A DNA stretch of 64,000 nucleotides from contig NC_081806.1 of the NCBI RefSeq assembly GCF_030704535.1, forward strand, positions 4,537,001 through 4,601,000, written 5' to 3'. Made by a program: the position numbers and the translations under genes. The notes under the pieces are model-generated. The model did no database searches. It worked only from the letters and a program-made list of their open reading frames with translations, and was not told where the DNA came from. The DNA comes from Vitis vinifera (taxonomy: Eukaryota > Streptophyta > Magnoliopsida > Vitales > Vitaceae). Positions 44,152 through 57,170 of this stretch are shown in pieces (within the stretch, counting starts at the first letter, position 1; each line of letters begins with the position of its first letter).

Positions 44152-45255
44152 ATGCTTAGACTTCGCAGCGTTTTGATTCTTTTGAAATTGAATACACTTC
44201 AATCTAAAAGATTTGAAGCCCTAAGTTCATTCAACAGTTTTCACCACGATTCCTCGAACCAATCACAATTCAATGTCGCAATTTTCTGGGATTTAGACAA
44301 CAAACCCCCAAATTCATATCCACCGTACGATGCTGCCGTTAGACTGAAGGCGGTGGCCTCATCTTTCGGAGTAGTCCGCTACATGGTTGCCTATGCCAAT
44401 CGCCATGCCTTCAGCTATGTCCCATCTGCAGTTAGGGAGCAAAGAAAAGAGAGAAAGCTATTGAATCATTTGGAGAATAGGGGTGTGGTTGCACGTGTTG
44501 AACCCTATCTATGTCGCGTATGTGGGAGGAGATTTTACAATAATGAGAAGCTTATCAATCATTTTAAGCAAATTCATGAGCGTGAGCAGGCAAAAAGGTT
44601 GAACCAGATTGAGTCAGCTAGAGGAAAAAGGAGGGTGAAGTTGGTGGGTAAATTTGCGATGAAGATGGACAAATATAGGAATGCAGCGAGGGACGTTTTG
44701 ACGCCGAAAGTTGGGTATGGTTTAGGGGACGAGTTGAAACGAGCTGGGTATTGGGTTAGGATGGTTTCGGATAAGCCGCAGGCTGCCGATACTGCATTGA
44801 GGAACCACATTGTGGATATGATGGATAAGAGGAGGGTTGGGTGTGTAGTCCTTGTATCCGATGATTCCGATTTTGTGGATGTTTTGAGGGAGGCGAAGTT
44901 GAGATGTCTCAAGACTGTTGTTGTTGGAGATAGCAATGATGGGGTTTTGAAGAGGACAGCGGATGCTGGATTTTCATGGAAGGAAGTCATGTTGGGTAAG
45001 GCAAAGAAGGAGGGTGCTTCAGTTGTGGGGAGGTGGAAGGACCGCGATATTTTAAAGAGGTTGGAGTGGACATACAATCCAGAAATGGAGAAAAAAGAGT
45101 ATGGTTCGGATGGTGAGGTTGATTTTGAGATTGACGATAGGGAAATCATAGAAGGTGCTTATGGGAAAGATGATAATTTTATGCAGGAGAAAGACAGTTG
45201 TGCTTGGTGGGAACTGGATTCTGATTCTGATTTGAGATCTTCTAAATCTCACTGA
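44152..45255 (+). CDS. NYN-domain (PIN-like nuclease fold) protein with embedded C2H2 zinc finger
   Basis: One exon, 367 aa. The first 35 residues are basic and hydroxylated (MLRLRSVLILLKLNTLQSKR), suggesting an organelle transit peptide. NVAIFWDLDNKPP (41-53) is the first strand of a NYN fold with acidic residues Asp47 and Asp49. KPQAADTALRNHIVDMM (208-224) and VVLVSDDSDFVDVLREAK (232-249) carry the other acidic positions (Asp213, Asp237, Asp238, Asp240) expected of a metal-dependent PIN/NYN ribonuclease. Between the first strand and the rest sits a C2H2 finger: Cys121-x2-Cys124-x12-His137-x4-His142, followed by a Lys/Arg-rich helix. The C-terminus is acidic. RNA cleavage or binding in an organelle is the likely role, but this is inferred. 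By memory it matches the Arabidopsis gene At4g12240, annotated only as a C2H2 zinc-finger protein. Confidence 0.88.
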   Translation: MLRLRSVLILLKLNTLQSKRFEALSSFNSFHHDSSNQSQFNVAIFWDLDNKPPNSYPPYDAAVRLKAVASSFGVVRYMVAYANRHAFSYVPSAVREQRKERKLLNHLENRGVVARVEPYLCRVCGRRFYNNEKLINHFKQIHEREQAKRLNQIESARGKRRVKLVGKFAMKMDKYRNAARDVLTPKVGYGLGDELKRAGYWVRMVSDKPQAADTALRNHIVDMMDKRRVGCVVLVSDDSDFVDVLREAKLRCLKTVVVGDSNDGVLKRTADAGFSWKEVMLGKAKKEGASVVGRWKDRDILKRLEWTYNPEMEKKEYGSDGEVDFEIDDREIIEGAYGKDDNFMQEKDSCAWWELDSDSDLRSSKSH

Positions 45256-48200
45256 GTAATTTTTCATTGTTACATATTGCGTTTGAGTTTGTGGCTTGAG
45301 AAAGTTCTGTTACTTTTTCTTGGCAAGGCATTGGTGAGAGTTTGTATGAAGGGAACCAAAGAAAATGACTATTATTTTGTAAGTAGATAAAGAAGAGTTA
45401 ATTTATTTTTGCTCATGTTTGCTGCAATGGATAAAACCATGGAAAAACGATTATTGCTTTTGGTAGGGTATACAATTGGATTCTGGGTTGAATTAGGTGG
45501 GTAATTGTATGAATGGCATGTTATTTGAAAGCAACATTCTGTTTTAGAAAACGAGGCAATCAACTTATCTTAAATTTGGAGAATTAGGGATTTTGTTATC
45601 TAGTATCTATCTTCTTTTGCTGAAATCCTTGTCATTTGCCTTAGGATTGAGTAACTTGGTAAGCATCCCCTATTTTCATCCTAGAATTTAGTATTACTTT
45701 CTTTGTTAGGAAGTCATAAGTTATATTTCATATAAGTGAAAGTGGAAAGACTTTGTGTGTCATGCTTGGTGTCTAATCTAGTCACAGATCCCCAGTGAAG
45801 GATAAGGATTTCAGGGAGCCAACCACCAACATTGTGAACTTGGAACATTAGTCTATTTATGTTAAACCTTAAAATGTTCAAGCAAAAGGTTCAACTTTTA
45901 GAGTGCAGTGGTGAAACAGGATCAGATAGAAAGTTGGAAGGTGGTTCTGAGTTAATTGCAATGTTGAATGCCTTACTCCTGTTTTCTGATTGCCTGCTTC
46001 TTGGATTCTAATTTGAAATTCAGGCGCTCATTGCTCAGGCCTTTTTGCCCTTGACAGACATTTTGCCTAGCTTAAGTTGTGAAATCTACATCTGCTGCAA
46101 ACTACTGTTTCTTCTCTTGGCCATTTGTTGGCAAAATGGTAGAGAGAAATGGTACACTATTGTAATAATGCGAAACTCATCTTCATGTCTCTCTTTTTTT
46201 TTTTGTCCTCCATTTGGTTGTTTACTTTGTGGTGTTTTTTGGTTACACTCCTATCAAATATTCCCATGCATGAGAAACCTGGTTTCAGTAGGATAAATCT
46301 TTTCCTAACTAATGAAGATTAGGGTGCATCAGAGTTTACTGTTCTTTTCTTACTACTGTGTGCATCAAATTGTTGAAAAAATAACTAAATGGAGTAATTA
46401 ATCGTCATTTTCTAGATTAAGCTACTCAATCAAGATTGTCTTTTTCTTAAGGGCTGAAAGACTCCTACAATGTTGAGGTGGCTACTGCTTTATTCTTAGA
46501 TTAGTGCCTACTTTTGTGGCTTACCACATGGCTTGTTCTATTTTATGAAATGGAGTTCTTTTTTCCCTTTTTCTTTTTTGTGAAGGAGTATTTACTTGAT
46601 AAGTATTTTTATTTGCTTCTCTTCCTTTATTGCCACTCAGAGATTCCTCATGTTGTGGCTTCACAGGCACGGAAGAGGGATGGATGGAGAGGCTTGCCTT
46701 CTATTTACTATGTTTCTTCTTGTACTCTCTCTTTCTGTTTTTATTGGGAAAGACCATTTTGCATGCTAGTTCCATTGCTTCATCATTGATTGGACCTAGA
46801 TAGGCTTATTGGCATTTTGAATTTTTTCATATTTTGCAGGAAAGAGACCTTGTAAGGAAACCTGTTTCTCAACCCCATCCTAGATCTCTTGTTACAATCT
46901 CTGTCATATTCCAGATCTCTTCTTTGGGCTTGTATGTGAGCTTAATAAAAGGAGGAAATAAATAAGTGGTAAGGTATGAATTCATGACCTCCTATAAAAC
47001 AAGCTTGGACACTTGTTAAGCTACCAATTTCACCCAAAAAGCTTAAACTGTTGAGTAATGGTGGGGCAACAATATATATTAAGCTGACATGGGCAACAAC
47101 TCTAATAGTATGTTGCAGTGATCCTTCAGAAGTTTTTATCCTATGATTGCCACTCATACTGCAGCAAATAGGCTATCTGAGACAATAGGCAAGCTTGCTA
47201 GAGTTATTATATGATAATGAGTTTATCCTTGGTGAATTTTTCTTCTTCTTTATTCTTCTTCCTCTTTTTGTTTATTTTTATTTTTATTTTTTGTTTTGTA
47301 TGTCACATTGGGATGGTTGGTCTGGGATAACTTCTATCATACCGAGAGGAAAATTGAAAAAGAAAAGAAAAACTGATGGTTTAGTCCCCCTCCCTTCTCA
47401 GCTCTGCATAGAAAGATGGGTGATGAAGTTTCCTATCATTGCAATACTGAACAAAACCCTCTCCTCTCAACTGAGCCTGTTTTTTCACATGACTAGATAT
47501 TCATCCAAAGTGTTGTTTGTGCCCCTTAGTACTGTTTTTGTTTATTTATTTATTTTATTATTATTATCATTGGATTTCTTGCTCCATGTTATAATTGTAT
47601 TGACATCAGTCAGAAGGTTTTTGTGCTAATTTGGACAGGGTTTCTTCATTTCATCCCAATCAAGTTGACAAAAATAATACCCTCTAAATATTTGAAGTGT
47701 ATTCAACCTCTCATTTGTTACTTTTTGATTTTCAAAACGAGTTGTCTGAACATCACTGCTGTTTTCGTTCTGCAAGTTCTGCAGTTCTTTACCATCTGTT
47801 GTGGTTAAAATGTAGCAACTGAGTTTCTTTGCCATTCAAAATAATAATGTTTAGATGTTGTTGCTTTTCTTCTTCTTCTTCATTTTTTTTTTTTTTTTTT
47901 GTTGAAGTTTATAAGTTTTATGCTATGAGATTCGTTGTAGTGGGAAGTTTTATAAGTGTAAACCTGCAGCTTTGGATGCATCATTGTGGGTTTCTAATGA
48001 ACAGAGACCAATATGATGTAAGGCTGTTATTATTTTTTGTTCTGTTTTTTATATGTATAAACCTAGAAAAGGTGTTGAAATGGGGCATAAGGCGGCTATT
48101 GTTTCTGCTTAATCTAGAAGACAAACCCCTTCTGCAAAACATTAGCCTTTGAGCAAATGATGGTGCTAAAATACTGACACGATCACAATAGAGGGAACAG

Positions 48201-49565
48201 AGATGGGAGAGGGATCCTGTGCAATGCTTCTATTTTAAAAACTGTGTTGTCACAAACATTCAAATTTTTATGGTCATCTAGTATCATTGAACATTGAGTA
48301 TGTAGTTCTGATGCTTGCTTTAGCAATATTTAGGTTTTGATTCTCAGGGCAGCCAAGTCCAATGACACAGGTTGCCTTGACTGATGCTTTTTCTGCATAG
48401 CAGAGGAGAGTATGCATTTTGCATGAATGTTTCTTGCCCAAATTTCTGTTCCTTAACATGTGGGGTGATTTTTAGTTTGGAAATCGTCATAGTCATGTCT
48501 TGATATGCAGACTGCTCACATGAGTGAGATATCGAAGTTCTGTTAAAACCATCTCCAGCATTGTTGCGTCAAATTTGATGGGGATATTTCTCTTAAGTTT
48601 CCTATGCTATCTTTCATGCTCATTTCAGAACTAGTTGAGCCTCAACCTGTTTGTGTTTCATGGGTTTCAGACCTAGCAGTGGACTGGATGAAGACCCCCA
48701 CTATGTTTTGCACATATACATTACTGGTTAATTGTATTGAGCTAAGTTAGGGCTGCATGCCTTGGTTGCTTTCCTTCTCAACTAAAATCTTCCATTCTCC
48801 TTTTTTGTTTTCTTTGTCAAATTTTCTTTTAACTAGCTCCAGTTCCTTCCCTACAAGCACCAGTTCTAATTGAAGGTGCATGTGCTTCATATACACAAGC
48901 TTTTAAAATGGCATGATGTGTATTAAAATCATTTACATTGTGGTCTACTTAATTCTAGACTAATTGTTTTCTTCATCTGTTCACTTTTGCAGGTTTCTAT
49001 TCCCAGGAGCAGCATAATCATTCTTGCCAATCTACCGCCTGAGCTTTCAACAGCAGAAGTAGTCTCACCACATGTCTCTGACTTTTCACTGGTACCCAAA
49101 TTTTCATCTGCCTGTCAGTTTCCTGAACAATAACAAAGTGACATCTAAATTCAGGATTTGTTGTGGTGTATGAAGGCACCCTGATGGAATTCTAATGTTT
49201 TTAATTTGTGGATAGTCTATTGTTCCTTTTCTACATAGGCATGGATCTCTAGTTTGGAGGATCCACAATTCAATTTCACTGTGAGGGGCAAAGGTCTCTC
49301 TAGAAGAAGTATTTAGTTGTAGTTCAGAACTACTAAGAATAATCTTATCTCAGTGATTATAACCTTACTCATGTACCACATCTTTTGGGAGGTTGAAAAT
49401 GAAAATCAAAGACACTGCCAAGATGTGCTAGACTATTCTTGGAGTTTCTTACTTTCCCTGACTGGGTCAGAAGGTAAACTTTCGGTTTCCAACAACCACT
49501 GTCATGTTGATGTGTAGCAGAAGGTTTTTTTTCATGGACAACTGAATGGAGTTTTCCTGTGTTTA
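45256..49565. other. long intergenic region, possible 3' UTR introns
   Basis: No gene is supported in 4.3 kb. The NYN gene's 3' UTR occupies the first few hundred bases. T-rich tracts lie at about 46193, 47235-47300 and 47885-47900. At 46960-47160 a sequence with TTAAGC-TTTTGGGT-type words (minus strand) looks like a degraded LTR or SINE piece. At 48994 a good acceptor (TTTTGCAG) precedes an open stretch (VSIPRSSIIILANLPPELST), but no matching donor exon or family was found. Confidence 0.45.
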
Positions 49566-49569
49566 AACT

Positions 49570-52500
49570 ACTTAATCTGAAATGTTGTCTAAATAAAAAT
49601 ATATGGATATCTTTTAATAAATAAATCACTAGAACGTAATAAAACTCATGAGCAATGGGTTAATCAAGGCTAGGATGTATGGAAGATGCAAAATGCAATC
49701 AGCTTCCTGGTTGGCCTACAGGTATGTGGGCTCAAATCCAAATCCAAGCTTTATAGATGCCTATAAATCAACTCAATGCTTATAAAACCATCTTCTGGTT
49801 TACCCTTTTTATTTTCAATTTTATCACTACATTTCCTATGATCAAATAGGTCGGTCATATGTTGATTACCCTTGTTATCTTCATTCTTATCTCCACATTT
49901 CCTACGGTCAAATAGGTTACTTTGAGTTTAATTTCTTATTTATGCATAAATTAATTTTTAAGCATGTAAATATATTATGTTCATCTACTTGTGAATGTAT
50001 TTCAATGTTAATCCATCTTAAAATGTCTATAACGCTTGTTTAAATTTTTGCTCAAAATTGTTTTTTTTGTTATTTTTGTAACCCATTTTTTTACAATCCC
50101 CCACATGAATAGAAATTATCTTGTCATATGCCAATAAAATGCTCACACTTGAGAGAGTACTATAGAGATAAATTGCATCAAGATAAGGTAGATTGTGATT
50201 TTGAACCATTCTTAGTTTGATTTTATTGGATTTATTAGCTAACAAATGAATGCGATATCTTAAACCATTTAGCCATTCATGTAAGCCAAGACAATAAATA
50301 GGTTTTTTGCAACTCCACTTTTGGACATCTTTTATTCTCTAGTTGTATTTATTTTGGCCCTAAACAACTTCTGGTTTCATGAGTGTTCTAGAGAATTTCA
50401 ATCTTAAAAATTTTCACAGAAACAACCTTTTCGCATTCATACAGTTGATTCCTGTTAACGGTTTTTAGTCAATACCACATTGGTCCAAGTTATAAGATTT
50501 ATTAGCACTACTTCATGATAGGAGCAACTAGTAGAGAGTATCCCTCTAGAGGTTCATTTTGTCATTCATGACTTATTTGTCCCTTTGAATCTAGATCTTA
50601 GGATTTCTAGTCAACTAGGTTGGGTTATCATTAAATGAAGGTTCTTTAATCATAGGCTTTAATCTCATTCCTCTTGATAAGTAGTTAACTTGATCTCTTG
50701 ACAAGCTTTTAGTAAGTGTATTTGCTAGGTTGTTCTTTGATTTGATATAATTAATGAAAATTATTCCATTTGAAATTAACCACTTAAAAGTACTGTGTAC
50801 TTGATATATATGTTTAGACTTATCATTGTATATGCTATTTACAATGTATTCTTATTGCTAGCACAAGTTATGGATAGTAGGGTATGTCCTCTAGGAAATA
50901 ATGAAGTCAATCTACTTCTATTTCATCTAAAGCTATAAATTCTTATTTCATTGTAGATTTGGCAATACACATTTGTTTTTAAGACTTCCACGATACAATC
51001 CTACCTCCTATTGTGAGTAAATATTCATTGGTGGATCTGGTATCCTTTACATCGGATATCTAATTTGCATCACTAAACCTTTCAAGTGCAATTGAATAGA
51101 TTGTGTAGCATAATCCATAATATAGAGTGTACGTTAGGTATATAAGAACCTTGGTTATTGCCTTCTAATGAACTTTTCCTGGATTGTTTTATAAATCTGT
51201 TCAATTTATTTACTTTGTATGTTATGTTTGAGTGTGTAAAGCTATACATTACACTATCGATGGTGCATGAATATTCTAATGAAGATATTGTTTGACCAAT
51301 ATTTTTAACTCAGTGTAGATTTAAGTTTGCTAGTGTTTTTATTAGACTATCTTCATATTTATTAAATTTCCTAAGCATGTTTTTCTATAGTGTGATTGAG
51401 ATAATGCTAGTCCATTAGACATCTTAGAGATTTTAGTTTCTAATATAACATTTTCTATAGGCACATCTTTCATATCAAAAATGCTTGGTCGACATTTTCT
51501 TGGGTAGCTTTAATGACATCATTATTGCTACCTAAAATTGGCATATCATCCTCATCGATACATACTATTACAAAACTGGTTGATGTGTTGAATAATTTAT
51601 CACAGTCATTGATCTTGGAGCCATTTGACAATGTAGTATTGTCAAACTTCTCATTCTATTACTTTGTTGCTTGCCTAATCCATACAAGGATTTGACAAGC
51701 TTACACACTTTTTTGTCTTGTCTGAGCGCAATAGCCCTTCTTCATGTTGTTCCATATAAATCTTTGCTTGTATTTCAATGTTTAGGAAGGCTATCTTGGC
51801 ATTCATTTGATGAATTTCAAGATTATGTAATACAATGATTGCAATTACCACTCCAATGAAAATTGTTCTTATGATTGATGAATATGAATAAAAAAAGTCT
51901 AGGTCTTCTCTTTGTTTAAAATTAATTTCAATTTATATTTATCAATTGATCTATCAACCTTCAATTTCATTTTAAAAATCCATTTGTAGCCTAAATACTC
52001 ATTACCTAGTGAAAGATCCACTAACTTCCATGTATGATTTTCATTTAGCATGATGGATTCAATTTCACTATTGATAGCTTCTCTCCAAAATGAAGCTTTT
52101 GGAGTCCTCATTGCTTCCTTGAATGTTTGAGGTTTATTTTTAAATATATAAGTTAGATAATCAAAGATTGGATGACTTAGCAACTTGGGCGGCCTTTTTA
52201 TGGCATTTAGGTACTTCAACATTTTTATGAATACTGTTAGTAGTATTGTATGATATTTTTTGAAAACCTTTCTCTAATACACTTTTACAAGGAAAGTTGT
52301 TCTCAAAAAATGAAGCATACCTTGATTTAATGATTGCATTTTCATGAATATTAAGAGTGTGATATATATATTATGACCCAATGTGCATTATTGTTATTAG
52401 CGTAACTGATAAATACATGGTCATTGTTCTAAGCCCTATCTTAATAATCTTAGGATTAGGAACAACTGTCTTATCTAAACACCTCCGCCCTTTCAAATAT

Positions 52501-54400
52501 TTATTAGATGGGCTTTGTCATTTCCATAATTTATATGGAATTACACTTCCTTTCTTGTGTGGTATTTTGTTAAGAAGTCGTTTACAAAAAGAATCGTTTC
52601 TCGTTACAAATTTTCGTGTAAACCAAAACTTATCAACATAGCATTCATCGACTCCTTTAATATTCAATTCTTGTGTTCAACAATACCATTTGATTAAGGT
52701 AAGGAATAGTTTGGTGAATATTACCCTGTTCCAAATAGAACTCACCCCAAATGTGCTTCATAGTCTCCACCTTTACCACTTCTTACTATCTTTATTTCTT
52801 GCTAAGTTGATTTTCAACCTCATTCTTGTAGTGTTTAAACAGTTCCATGATCATATCTTCACTTATTAGAAAATATACATAATTCTATTGTGTGCAATCA
52901 TTAATAAAAGTAATGAAATATTTTTTTCCTTTAGTTTGCACAAACTTTAATCCATAGATATTACTGTGAATTAATTCTCGAGGTTCAGTATTCCTTCTTT
53001 CAATAGAATAAAATGGTGGTTTAGCTAACTTAACTTCTACACATGGTTCACACTTATGATTTGGATCGATGTGAAAGTTAGGTCATTAGTTTAAATTCAT
53101 TAATTTGAGTAAAGAATTAAAATTTGTATTCTTTAATTTATCATGACAAAGATTAGAGGAGTCAAGCAAATATGCATAACGACTAGATTAATTATTATTT
53201 TTGAAATCTTGTAGTATAATGCACATTCCCATTCTTGGTGAGTACAAACTTATTAGATTCAAAGGCTATCTTGAATCCATTTTTACTTAATATGAACTAG
53301 CGACTGAATTCTTGGGAATATTAGGTACATATAGCATATCATTGAGAGTGGGTTCCTTCCTGAAGTTATCTTCAATACTGTCTTTCCTATGCCTTCAATT
53401 TGGAAGTAGTTGAATTATCCTTACACTCTTTTCAATTTATTTTATTGGTACATATGAAGAGAACATCTTTTTATCAAAACATACATGACAAGCAGCTTAT
53501 AACATCTTTTTATCATAACATGCATGATAAGTAGCTCTAGTGTCTATCCACCATTCCTTAGGGATCCTATTGACTTCAAACACCACAATAGTAAGCCTCA
53601 AATATGATGCACTAGTTGTCAACTTTTTTTCTTCAATCTTATATACTGGGTTCTTCTTTATATCCTTTGAAGTGACAATCTTTAGCTCTATGACCAAATA
53701 ACACTTTCCATTAAATTTTTTGGACTTGCCTTTTTTTCTGACTAGTTGCTTTACTAGAGTGCTTCCTTTTCTTGCAAGTGTTTTTGCATCAAGTTTGCCT
53801 TGTACTCAAGCCTCACCTCTTTGCACTTTTACTTCAAGTAATTTTTGAAATATTTCTTAGGTGGTAATTTTTCAATTATAACTACAACTTGAAATGATTT
53901 ATCAAACACTATCTTTTCTGCATGTAGCTCATGTAGAATGATTATAGTTCTTGGACTTGACTGATGATTGTCTTGAAATCTATCATTTTGAAGTCTAGAA
54001 ATTAGTCAATTATGAATTTCTTCAAGCAACCATCCTTTGCAATCCTTAATGGACAACACATTTTATAATATATTGTCTAAACTATTAAGGATGTGGTTAT
54101 TGCATAGGAAGTAAGATTGATTTCAAGCTTCCACCACTGTTCACACTTGCTCACTTGACCATTAGTTTAAACATTCTTTGATGTGGGGGCATCCTTGTAA
54201 AGGTGCTGAACAAGATTTAGTATCATAAGGTAGATCAGTATCTTTTGTTGCCATCTCTTGTAGTTCATATTAGCGAACTTCTTGGGTTTCTTACCATCGA
54301 CATAGGATGTATTTTTCTATTAAACTATAAATAAAAATTCATCTTAAAATTATTGTCCAAATAAAAATATATGAATTTTTTAACAAGACAAAGGAGAAAC
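49570..54400 (-). mobile_element. old, heavily decayed Ty1/copia element
   Basis: On the minus strand, domain scraps occur in copia order. A zinc-knuckle and protease region (KEWWIDTRATYHACYDKKML) lies at about 53500-53690. The start of reverse transcriptase (FWREAINSEIESIMLNENHTW, then YKWIFKMKLK) is at 51900-52220. An RNase H-like segment lies at about 51000. A shared block at about 49583-49605 and 54355-54375 (TAAATAAAAATATATG and CAAATAAAAATATATG) may be the remains of the two LTRs. The element is broken in dozens of places and appears many million years old. Limits are approximate. Confidence 0.7.
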
Positions 54401-55145
54401 ATTAGTATTGTCTTAAGACATGAAAGGATAATAAGACAATTGTATTATGTCTTAAAGATGTGAAGAACGAATATCAGTTGTGTCCTAGGACATGAATAGC
54501 TACTTGATTTAGGAAGTTATGTCTATATGGACCTTTGATCCTTCGATGTCTGAATTCAGTTGTGTCTAAACATGAAGAACTGTGACTTAAAATATAAAGA
54601 ACGAACATCTTATGTCATAAGACATGAAAGGATAATCAGGCAGTTGTGTCTTAAAACATGAAGGACTGCCAGATTGAGTCTAGGCAGCTGTGTTTGAATA
54701 GACCTGTCTTAAGACATGAAGTGGTAATCAAGTAGTTGTGTCTTAAGAAATGAACTAATTCACTTTCTTTAAGACATTAACGTTATGTTTGGTGACTAAA
54801 AAGTTTGAAGGAAAATGTGAGATAAAGAAAATAAAGAGAAATAACAAAAGAAAAGAAAAGGTAAAAAAGAATAATAAAAAATAAATTTAAAATTAATAAA
54901 TTATTTTTATATGTTATTTTAATTTTTTTTCACTTATTTAACTCTTCTATATAAAAATTAAATTATTTAAAAATATATAAATTTCTTAATAATTTTAATT
55001 CTATTTGATTTATTTTTGCATTTTCTACAATAAAATCAAATATGAAAAAAATCATTTTTGGTAACTGTTTTTTTTTCTTGTACTTTCTGGTATCCAAACA
55101 TAGTTGAAGGGGTCATCAAGCGGTTATGTTGTAAGACATGAGTTC
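54385..55145. repeat. cluster of GTCTTAAGACATGAA-type repeats
   Basis: The palindromic word GTCTTAAGACATGAA and diverged forms (GTGTCTTAAAACATGAA, ATGTCATAAGACATGAA, TTGTAAGACATGAG) occur at irregular spacing about ten times from about 54410 to 55140, often preceded by GCAGTTGTG or similar. No coding frame runs through them. They may be an old satellite-like array or the LTR interior of the adjacent decayed copia element. Confidence 0.6.
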
Positions 55146-55349
55146 TGAATCTGCCTATTTTGTAGCACCATTTCCTGGACACAGTTAGTTTTATTTGAAG
55201 GAATTGAGGAAGATGTTGTACTTGTGTCGTGGAATTTCTTCACTTTATCTGCCTACTTATTAGACGTCTCATATATGTTGCATGCCGTCGTACATGGGAG
55301 AAGGAAGTCTGGTTTTTGAAAAAGCCGGTTTACTTTGCAATATTCTTGT

Positions 55350-55675
55350 TAAGGTCCTGTTTCAAAATTGTTTTTTAAGAATAGTTTTCTATTTTTCAGA
55401 ATAAAAAAACTAAGAAACCCTTTTGACAATCAGAAACTGTTTTATATTTTCTTTATGTTTAAAAAAATAATTATACAAATATATATAATAATTAAAAATA
55501 AAGTTATGAAGATAAAAATTATTTTGAAAACATATTTAAAAATATTAAAAACAATTTTAAATTTTCAAATAAACTTTTATTCTATAAAACATCATAAAAT
55601 AGTTTAAAAAAATTATTCTTAAAAACTATTTTTTTAGAACTCCTTTAAAAAGTAGTTACCACCAAATAAGGTCTA
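55350..55675. mobile_element. AT-rich MITE-like element
   Basis: The left end reads AAGGTCCTGTTTCAAAATTG. The right end, reverse-complemented, reads GACCTTATTTGGTGGTAACT, giving imperfect terminal inverted repeats around an AT-rich core of about 320 bp. There is no coding capacity. Similar ends occur at 56345-56595 and near 30745-31070. Confidence 0.45.
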
Positions 55676-57169
55676 ATTTCTCTTCTTGATTGGGAGGGAA
55701 TTAGGTGACTTAGTTATTGTTTTTAATATACATTGTTTGAGAGGCAAAAAACAACCGGTTGCCAATCTAAAGTGCCGGAATGTTGAAAAAGGGGAAAAAA
55801 AAAAAATATTCCAAATTGAACACGAAAGGTTTCCTCTCGGGCAGGAACCTTCCTGCTTCATGCTCAGATTTGCCAGTCCTGTTCTTTTGGTTCCTGCCAA
55901 CTAAGTTGGCTATTTTTTAGCATTCAACCCTACAGCTTAGTACTCTCCTAAATTAGTGCATTCCTAATCTACAAGAAAGGTAAACACAGCCTCTAAAAAG
56001 TCGGCTACATTATTTTTCTGTAGTTTTCTGATTGCCTATTTTCTGAATTTTATATGGTTATCAAATGATTTGTGAATTGCATAATCTCCGCCTTTTATTG
56101 GTTATCAAATGATTATTCAAAACTCACAGATCTCTTCGAAGCAGTCAATTACTAGCCTAAGGAAAGGAACTCACCAAAACCGCATATGCTGTGTCAGGTA
56201 TTCACAAGAAATTCAACTTGGACACCAGAGATGCACATGAGGACTGCAAGCAGGGATATAATTCCGAGTTCGGAGTTCTTCATTACCTGGAACTTTCCCT
56301 TGAAAGGAACAGGCAAAATTGTTCCAAGTTTTTTCTTGGTATGTTAAGACCTGTTTGATAACTATTTAAAAAAATAATTCTAAAAAATAATATTTGAATA
56401 TTATTTTTTAATGGTTTGAGAATAGTTTTAATTGTTATATATGTATGTATAATTATTTTTTAAAACAGCAATCACAAAACAAGTGAAAATAATAAAAAAT
56501 AATTAAAAGATATTATCTGAAAACATTATGTTTTTTTTTTTTCTTAAGAATAAAAAATAGAAAACAGTTTTTGATTGTCAAACATGATTTCCAAAACCCT
56601 TACTTTCTACAAGAAGTATATACATGCTCCCAAAACCTAAACCCTGCATAACATCTAAATAATCAAAATCAAACTACAACCATGGCCAAAAAATCATAAT
56701 ATCACAACCACCAACTACCTTTGGAAAACAATACCAACTACTAATTCATAACGTTGCCAACACAACTGATCATATCTTTAGGTTTAGGATCACCACTTTC
56801 CTCATAACCGTACAGAACTATTTATCATAATGTATAACCACAGTTCCAGGTGAGATTAAAATATCAAATCAATCACGCACTTTCATTTTATATTTAAAAT
56901 CACCTTAAAATCAACATCTTAGGAGCCATTTCCCCATACCCCCTATGATGAACACATATTTGAAACAATGTCCTCCAGTGAGAACTCTTGTTATGCAAGC
57001 AGAAGATGCTATAAAGGGTCTTAATTTCCAGGCAATTCCTTCCGTAGCTGGATACCACATAGCTTTGAGAGTTAACAAGCCTAATTAAGTTGCGTCCCTG
57101 ATCTTGATTTCAACATTGACCATATCGTGAACTAATCCAAACTCTGACGACAATTTGTTGGACATGCCA
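55676..57169. other. intergenic, one further MITE-like element, no gene seen
   Basis: A second AT-rich element at about 56345-56595 has GACCTGTTTGATAACT at the left and, reverse-complemented, CATGTTTGACAATCA at the right. A minus-strand stretch at 56215-56330 (MKNSELGIISLLAVLMCISG) is open but short and unrecognised. No host gene is supported. Confidence 0.45.
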
Positions 57170-57170
57170 A

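Noticed and set aside
48994-49100. Coding exon with VSIPRSSIIILANLPPELST
   Set aside because: It has an acceptor-like start, but no partner exon, donor in register or recognised family.
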